Of a stretch of DNA of 64,000 nt, positions 58,721 to 64,000 are shown piece after piece; position 1 is the stretch's first letter, and each line of letters opens with the position of its first letter. Source of the stretch: Diplosphaera chodatii (Eukaryota > Chlorophyta > Trebouxiophyceae > Prasiolales > Stichococcaceae); NCBI GenBank assembly GCA_032358165.1, contig JAALGY010000038.1:1302001-1366000 (forward strand). Direction: 5' to 3'. The notes beneath the pieces were generated by a model. The model was not told the origin of the DNA. It did no database searches and was given only the letters and a program-made list of their open reading frames with translations. Position numbers and translations under genes: made by a program.

Positions 58721-61700
58721 TCAGTGACTGCCAATGCCTAGGTGAAAGCGGCGGAACCCCTTCTCGTTGAAGGCATACTCCAGCCGCAGCGGCCCCACGG
58801 GGCTGTCAACCCTCACTCCCGCGCCTGCTTGCAAAGAGAAGAGTGTGGAGGCTGGAATGTCAAGGCCACCGTCTGATGATCAGTGATTTCCCCCCTCCCT
58901 CGTGACACGCACGCCACAGCTGCACTGCATAACAGCCATTGACCGATGCAAGCCTCAGAGACGTCATGACTGCTGCTCACCGTAGCCGAAGCCGCTGCCG
59001 GGCTTGCCGCGTGCCCCCGCTGGATCGCCCGTCACACTCATGCCGCTGTTCAGGTCGGTGCCATAGTCGCAGAACAGGGTGCCCTGTGCCAAATGGCTTC
59101 CATGTCAGCTCAGAGCTTGCAATGAAGTGCCGTGATACTAAAATGCTACACCAAATCTGTCTAGTGAAGGTGTGCAGCATGCCAGAGTATGTGCATGACC
59201 TCCATGCCAATGGCAGTGCATTTGTGAGCACAGGCAATACCTGCAGGGGTTTGATCAGCGGGAAGTGGAGCTCGGCAGTGCCAGCGCCATAGTTGCGTCC
59301 CGAGCCGACGCCACCCTCGCTATACCCGCGCACGCTGTTGGTGCCGCCGATGGGGAAGGCCTCATACGGCGGCAGATCGCCGACAATCATGCCGCCTGCA
59401 GTTGGTGTGCACGCAGAAGTGGGCACGCTGACAGAACCACAGATTGTGTGGGGCTGCTGGTGCCTCAATCGCCTGCATACATGTTGCCAGCTGAACGGCA
59501 GGGTTTTCGGCCTCTAACCATGTACTGATGAAAGCTGTCCAGGCATGGCGGCTGTGTGGCGCCCTGTCCAGCAGTCAGGCAGCCGCGCACCCTTGCCGCA
59601 CAGCAGCAGGCGGTAGGGGCCCATGGGGATGGTGTGCTCCGCACGGGCCCGGAACCGGTTGAAGTTCAGCCAGTCGGCGCGCAGCGGCAGCGCCTGCTCC
59701 ATGGACACCACCGCCTGCGTGTCGCCGCCCGCCTGCCCCCGGCCCCTGACCACATATCAAGCGTTCAGAGAGCAGGCAGCAATGCTGCCACGACCAGACG
59801 ACCCTGCAAGCCCGCCATCCGGATGTGCGTGACATCTCACGATGGTCATCAGCATGCAGCATCGTGACATCTGTGCGTGTGGCGCAGAGCTCCGACGCAC
59901 GAGTACACGGCGCGCAGGAGGGCGAGGGCCATGGTGTCGGAGTCGCCGCCCTTGAAGGTGAGCGGGCTGCCGTACACGTCCTGCTGCAGCACCCGCCCGT
60001 GCTCGTCCAGGCACTTGGCGCGCTGCCAGTTCACGCCAAGCGTGCCAGCCCACCCTGCACCCACCAGTCGCAACCATCAGCACGGATCGGGAAGCTGGCT
60101 GGCACATAGTGATCAAGACAGATGCAAGCTGTTGCGTGCTGTGTTGCTGGAGGAATGGGGATGTCAAGCTGCCACAAGGCGAGAACACCAGCGTCGCCAT
60201 GGCTTCCACAGCCAATGAGTTGTGGTAGCAACACTGACCAGCTGCCAGCGGTCGGCCGTACTCCACGCCGCCCAGCAGCCGTGCCACGATCACGTTGCCG
60301 TCTGCGGGCGTGTCGCCGCCGCCGTCAGCCGACACCTCTGGCCGCTGTCCTGGCTCGTCCGGCACGCGCCCATGGATTGCGTTGCCGCTCGACCGGGTGT
60401 TCTGCAGTGCACCCACGCTTCACAAGCTCACAGAAGCTTGGCAATTCCAAGCATTGGCTGCGAGACATGCATGACGCTGCAGGATGGCCGCGGGGTGCAA
60501 TGCAGAGCAATGAAAGGGTTTGCAGTGCCACTGTCACGGGTCACAACCCAGCAAATTCACCTGGAAGTTGATGGTGCGGCTGGTGCGATGCGCATCGCCA
60601 CCCACCCATGGATCTGTGTGTGATATCCTGAACAGGCTGTCCACCTGCATTCGAAGGTATCGAAAGGTGTCAATATAGGCTGCATGCATGACGGTCAACA
60701 GAGCGTGCTTGCAGCTGCTGGCCTGTACACACTTCGGCATCTATGCATGGGGTTCCACAGCACCTGGCCCAGCTCGACAGTGGCCGCAAGCTTCTGGTTC
60801 AGGCCGAAGAGGTTGCGCTGGCTGTAGGAGAAGGACCCAATAAACCCTGGCATTGCGCCGTCTGCATGGCCCTGTGCAGATATGCCGCCGCCTGCTGATA
60901 GCCCGCCAGTTTTGCGCTCAACGATGTTGAGTGTGAGATCCATCTGCGGGAGCCAGCATCACACACCTGCTTAAGCTAGACTCCTGGGCAGCGTCCTCAA
61001 TGTGCACCTTCCTTGCGAAGCAGGTGGAACGAAGGCATTGGTGTTGCAGCCACAGCACAACGAGCAACCTTTGGTGCATCCGGCGTGGCGTCCTCTGCTG
61101 GTGATGGCAGGATGTTGACGTCGTCAAAGAGGCCCATGCTGTACACGCTCTCGATGTCTGCCTGCGCCTGCTTCATGTTGTACACCTGCGTGATGTGTAA
61201 GCGGTAGCGCACACCCTCCCTGTGACTCGCTGCTCGCTCACCGGCAGATGAGACACACACAGGGGACATGCGCCTGAGGCCAGTAGTGCAGGTGCTGTCC
61301 CACTGCAGCAGCCCGCCGCACCTGCCCGGGCCGGGTGCTCATCTGGCGCAGGATGACCTCGGGGCGGGTGGCGCCCTCCTCGCGCCCCTCCCCCGTCTCC
61401 CGGTCCACAAACCGCAGGTTCACGCGGCCCACCTGTTGGCACACAAGCACACACTATCATACGACAACGGCCTTGTGTGCGAGCTCGCGCTCTCGAGGGA
61501 TTGCTGTGGGTGGTCATGCTGATTTGGCATCACGGAGCAGGGTCTGTCTTGGGGGACAGCTGGCGGGCGGCGGCGCCGCACCGTCATCTCCTTCAGCTTC
61601 ACGGCCACGATGCCGCCCTCCATGTCCACATTGGTGACCTGCGCCCGGCAACGTCGGCTGACCTCACGATGACAAACACGCCAGCAGCAACCAGTCTGTA

Positions 61701-63123
61701 CTGCTGTCTGGGTCTGCACCAGTGACATGTGCAGGTGACATGCTGCTGCAAGCTGCCCACCTGGCCAAAGACGCCCCGGTCCTCATACCTGCCACAACGA
61801 TAAGGGGCGGTCAGTCACAGCTGGGATCTGCAGGGTCTGCGTCAAGTGTTGGAGAGCTACCAGAAGGCCACAGCGCAGGGTCTGAGCATTCCACTTGCAG
61901 GCCAGCCCCGCCGGTCCGCAACTTAGGGTACACACCACGAGTTGAGCTTGCCGAGCGCCTTCTGGAAGCTGCGGAAGTTGAGCGTCTTGCCATACTGGTC
62001 CGCAAATGCCTCCTCAATGACAGCCTGTGGCAGCACGTTGGCGCCGGATGACACCACGCCCCGCAGCTCTGGGTTGGCCTCCAGCTGCGCCGCATGCCAC
62101 AACATGAGTCGTCATGCGCCCAGAGAATTGAAGCTTAAGTTCTGGCAGACGCATGCCAGATGCTAGGTATGCATCTGCTTCTTTGCAAATGCACGGTACA
62201 ATCCAGTGCTGGCAGCTCAGCATTCAGGGAGGCCCACAATCGCGGCACCTCTATGATGAGCTTGACGCCGTCGCGGGTGTCCTCCGGCGTGGGCGTCGCC
62301 TTGGAGAAGTACCCCAGGTCGAACACGTGGTGCATGTCGGCCTTGACCTCCTTGAGCGTGTACGCGAAGTTGGGCTTCATGCCGAGCGCTGCCTCCGCCG
62401 CCTTCTTCAGCTCGCCGTCCACGCCGCGGATCTCCAGCTGCCGACACGGGTATCACGCTGAAGTGCGCTGTAGCGATGAACTCTGCTGTCGCCTTTTGTC
62501 ATACGGGCGTTGGCCCGACGACGACGCTTTTGGTGATGCTGTGAATCTTGTGCAAAGCATGGCGCTGAAGGTGCAGCCACCAGACTGACCTCGCTGATGA
62601 GGATGCGCTCCTCCGCGGCCATTGGGTCATCCTCTGGCGGCTGGTCGGGCTGCGAGGAGGCTTCGAGCTTGCCCTCTGGTCTGCCCGGCGCCTCCGCCAA
62701 GTCGCCGAACACCTGCTGCAGGCCGCGGCCCCGGAAGCGCAGCCTGCCGGCTTGGTGCTGCCGCTGCAGCATCGCGCTGCTCAGCGATGCCAGCGCTGCC
62801 TGCCGTTGCCCGCTGCCTGATGCGTGCTGGCTGTCGCTGATGCACGCAGACTGCAGGCGCTGCAGCGCTGTTGCAGCTGCCTCCAGTGCTTGTGCTGGCA
62901 CATGAGCTGCGGACGCGCCCAGCTGCCGTGCAACATGCTGCCATGCGCGTCCAGCATCCGGCCTGATGGACAGCTCCTCTCCATCCTCTGTCCTGCCTAT
63001 CTTCAGCTGCGGCCAGCCATGTCTAAACATGGCGGGATGTGCAAGAATTTGATCAACACCACTGCCAGCACAGCTGGATTGGCTGTCGAGCGACTGCACC
63101 GCCGATCCAGGCGCCTCAAGCAC
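58721..63123 (-). CDS. OEP80: Chloroplast outer envelope beta-barrel OEP80/TOC75 family
   Basis: Fifteen exons read downward: 63123-62590 (or from the internal ATG at 63030), 62437-62249, 62084-61936, 61788-61761, 61638-61582, 61432-61322, 61185-61069, 60943-60764, 60644-60561, 60401-60239, 60054-59901, 59745-59591, 59395-59241, 59083-58981, 58827-58721; about 761 residues. Three POTRA-like repeats start with EERILISE and include [41 protein letters not shown] and [17 protein letters not shown]. The Omp85 barrel starts at [18 protein letters not shown]. It contains [16 protein letters not shown] and the lid-loop region [20 protein letters not shown], and ends with [31 protein letters not shown] and FHLGIGSH. 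No poly-Gly N-terminus of canonical Toc75 is seen, which favours OEP80, thought to insert other envelope barrels. Exon 4 is only 28 bases. Start choice is uncertain. Confidence 0.9.
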
Positions 63124-63407
63124 GCAGCCCTGGCATCACGGGTATCCCGTTCCAGTACTCCAATACACAGCCGGCCTTCAAGTGTGATGTCATGAGCCGG
63201 ACAGCCGGCATGCTAGAGATGACAGCTTGACACCCTCATCTGCTGTCAGACAGCAAGGTTGCTTGGTTTCCCCTGCTATCGGACCCGGGTGCAGCATGCA
63301 GCCATGTGCACTTGACAGTATCAGTGAGCATAGCCGGATTTGTCTGGCTGTCAGCTGTTGCCGAGGGCAGGCTCTTTGCATTCGGTTTTTGACACCTGCA
63401 GGCAGCC

Positions 63408-63932
63408 ATGCATATGCAGTTGGCTGTTGCAACAGTGCTGTGCTTGGCTGGCGGGATGTCTACGATGAGCATGAGGACAGAGCTCAACTGCGACGGTATG
63501 CAAGCGTCTGCGTTGATCTACACACAGTGCAGCAATGTGCACATCGCGTATGCCAACAAAGAGATGACCCTGCTTCTTCGACTAATCTGCGGTGCATGTT
63601 AGCGCAGATTGTCACATCATCACAGACTTCTTGCAGAAAGCTCTGCAAGACGGAAGTCAGCGAACTGAGCATGAGCTGGCGGGCGATATCAGGTGAGTGT
63701 GCATGCACAGCGGCACAGCTGCCCCTCCAGTATGCGGCGGATCCTGAATGAGCAATGGTAACCTGTGGAGTGCTGTGTAGGCCACGCAGAAGGATGCAAC
63801 ACCCACGCAGCGAGACAGATATCTTCAGAGCCATTGACAGCGTCTGCCAGGAGGTGTGCGGTCATGGTGCTTCTTCAGTGCTGCATGGGCTGCCTGAAAC
63901 CACGTCTCCACAAGACCTGACCACGATGATTG
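63408..63932 (+). CDS. Unidentified protein with signal-like N-terminus, 5' part only
   Basis: Three exons are proposed: 63408-63591, 63626-63692 and 63781-63932, phases agreeing, with the gene continuing past the window. The start MHMQLAVATVLCLAGG resembles a secretory signal, followed by RTELNCDG. A helix-like part (EMTLLLRLICDFLQKALQDG) spans the first junction, and TDIFRAIDSVCQEVCGHGASS with paired cysteines lies in the third exon. The first intron would be only 34 bases. I do not recognise the family; the Cys pattern and helices loosely recall small secreted saposin- or canopy-like folds, but this is a guess. It is read divergently from OEP80, 284 bases away. An alternative is that this is noncoding sequence. 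Confidence 0.35.
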
Positions 63933-64000
63933 GTATGAGTGCAACTGAGATCACCTGCAGGTTGTGGCCGCGTCGCCTGACGAATCCAGTTGGTTCAAGC

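Overview
This window is nuclear DNA from a green alga, most likely a Chlorella-like trebouxiophyte. The evidence is a nuclear rbcS gene with a transit peptide, chloroplast proteins (an ACHT-type thioredoxin and a TOC75/OEP80-family barrel), plant-type Nup88 and Mago proteins, genes cut into many short exons by introns of about 80-350 bases, and TGTAA motifs (the green-algal poly(A) signal) downstream of several genes. I see no prokaryotic, organellar, viral or mobile sequence.

Layout, left to right. A one-unit ubiquitin gene lies at 110-456, followed by about 1.9 kb with no recognisable gene. Four plus-strand genes follow: MAGO (2402-3403), the spliceosomal GTPase EFTUD2/Snu114 (4116-10322, 22 exons), a PUX8/9-like UBA-UIM-UBX adaptor of CDC48 (10605-13364) and a carotenoid cleavage dioxygenase (14175-17590). 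A minus-strand tandem-UBC E2 protein related to the BIRC6 E2 module occupies 18158-24069. A small single-span membrane protein (24471-24886) sits 42 bases upstream of PELO (24929-26995) on the plus strand, which makes the pair a candidate dicistron. A Gly/Pro/Tyr-rich protein with a lipidation-type N-terminus is on the minus strand (27369-28599). Next come NUP88 (+, about 29312-33823), intronless rbcS (-, 34487-35050), an ACHT thioredoxin (+, 35532-37039), a large H3K36-type methyltransferase with CW, AWS, SET, post-SET, TFIIS-N-like and SRI modules (-, 37636-44608), a compact UBE3A-type HECT E3 (+, 45167-49631), EMC4 (-, 49824-50855), an SLC38/AAAP amino-acid transporter (+, 51742-54168), cytosolic aspartyl-tRNA synthetase (+, 54792-58312), OEP80/TOC75-V (-, 58721-63123), and the start of an unidentified plus-strand gene that runs off the window (63408 on).

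The genes are mostly housekeeping and do not form one pathway. Recurring themes are ubiquitin (ubiquitin, E2, HECT E3, UBX adaptor), RNA and translation quality (MAGO, EFTUD2, PELO, AspRS) and chloroplast function (RBCS, ACHT, OEP80, CCD). Many neighbours are divergent or convergent pairs with 200-900 base spacers. I rebuilt exons by hand from family homology, GT/GC-AG boundaries and reading phase. Each completed model keeps phase from start to stop, but first exons and low-complexity regions are less certain. The points most worth checking are the possible SMALL-TM/PELO dicistron, the unusually frequent GC-AG introns (three of eight in PELO), very short introns, and the unusual domain make-up of the SET protein and the dioxygenase.
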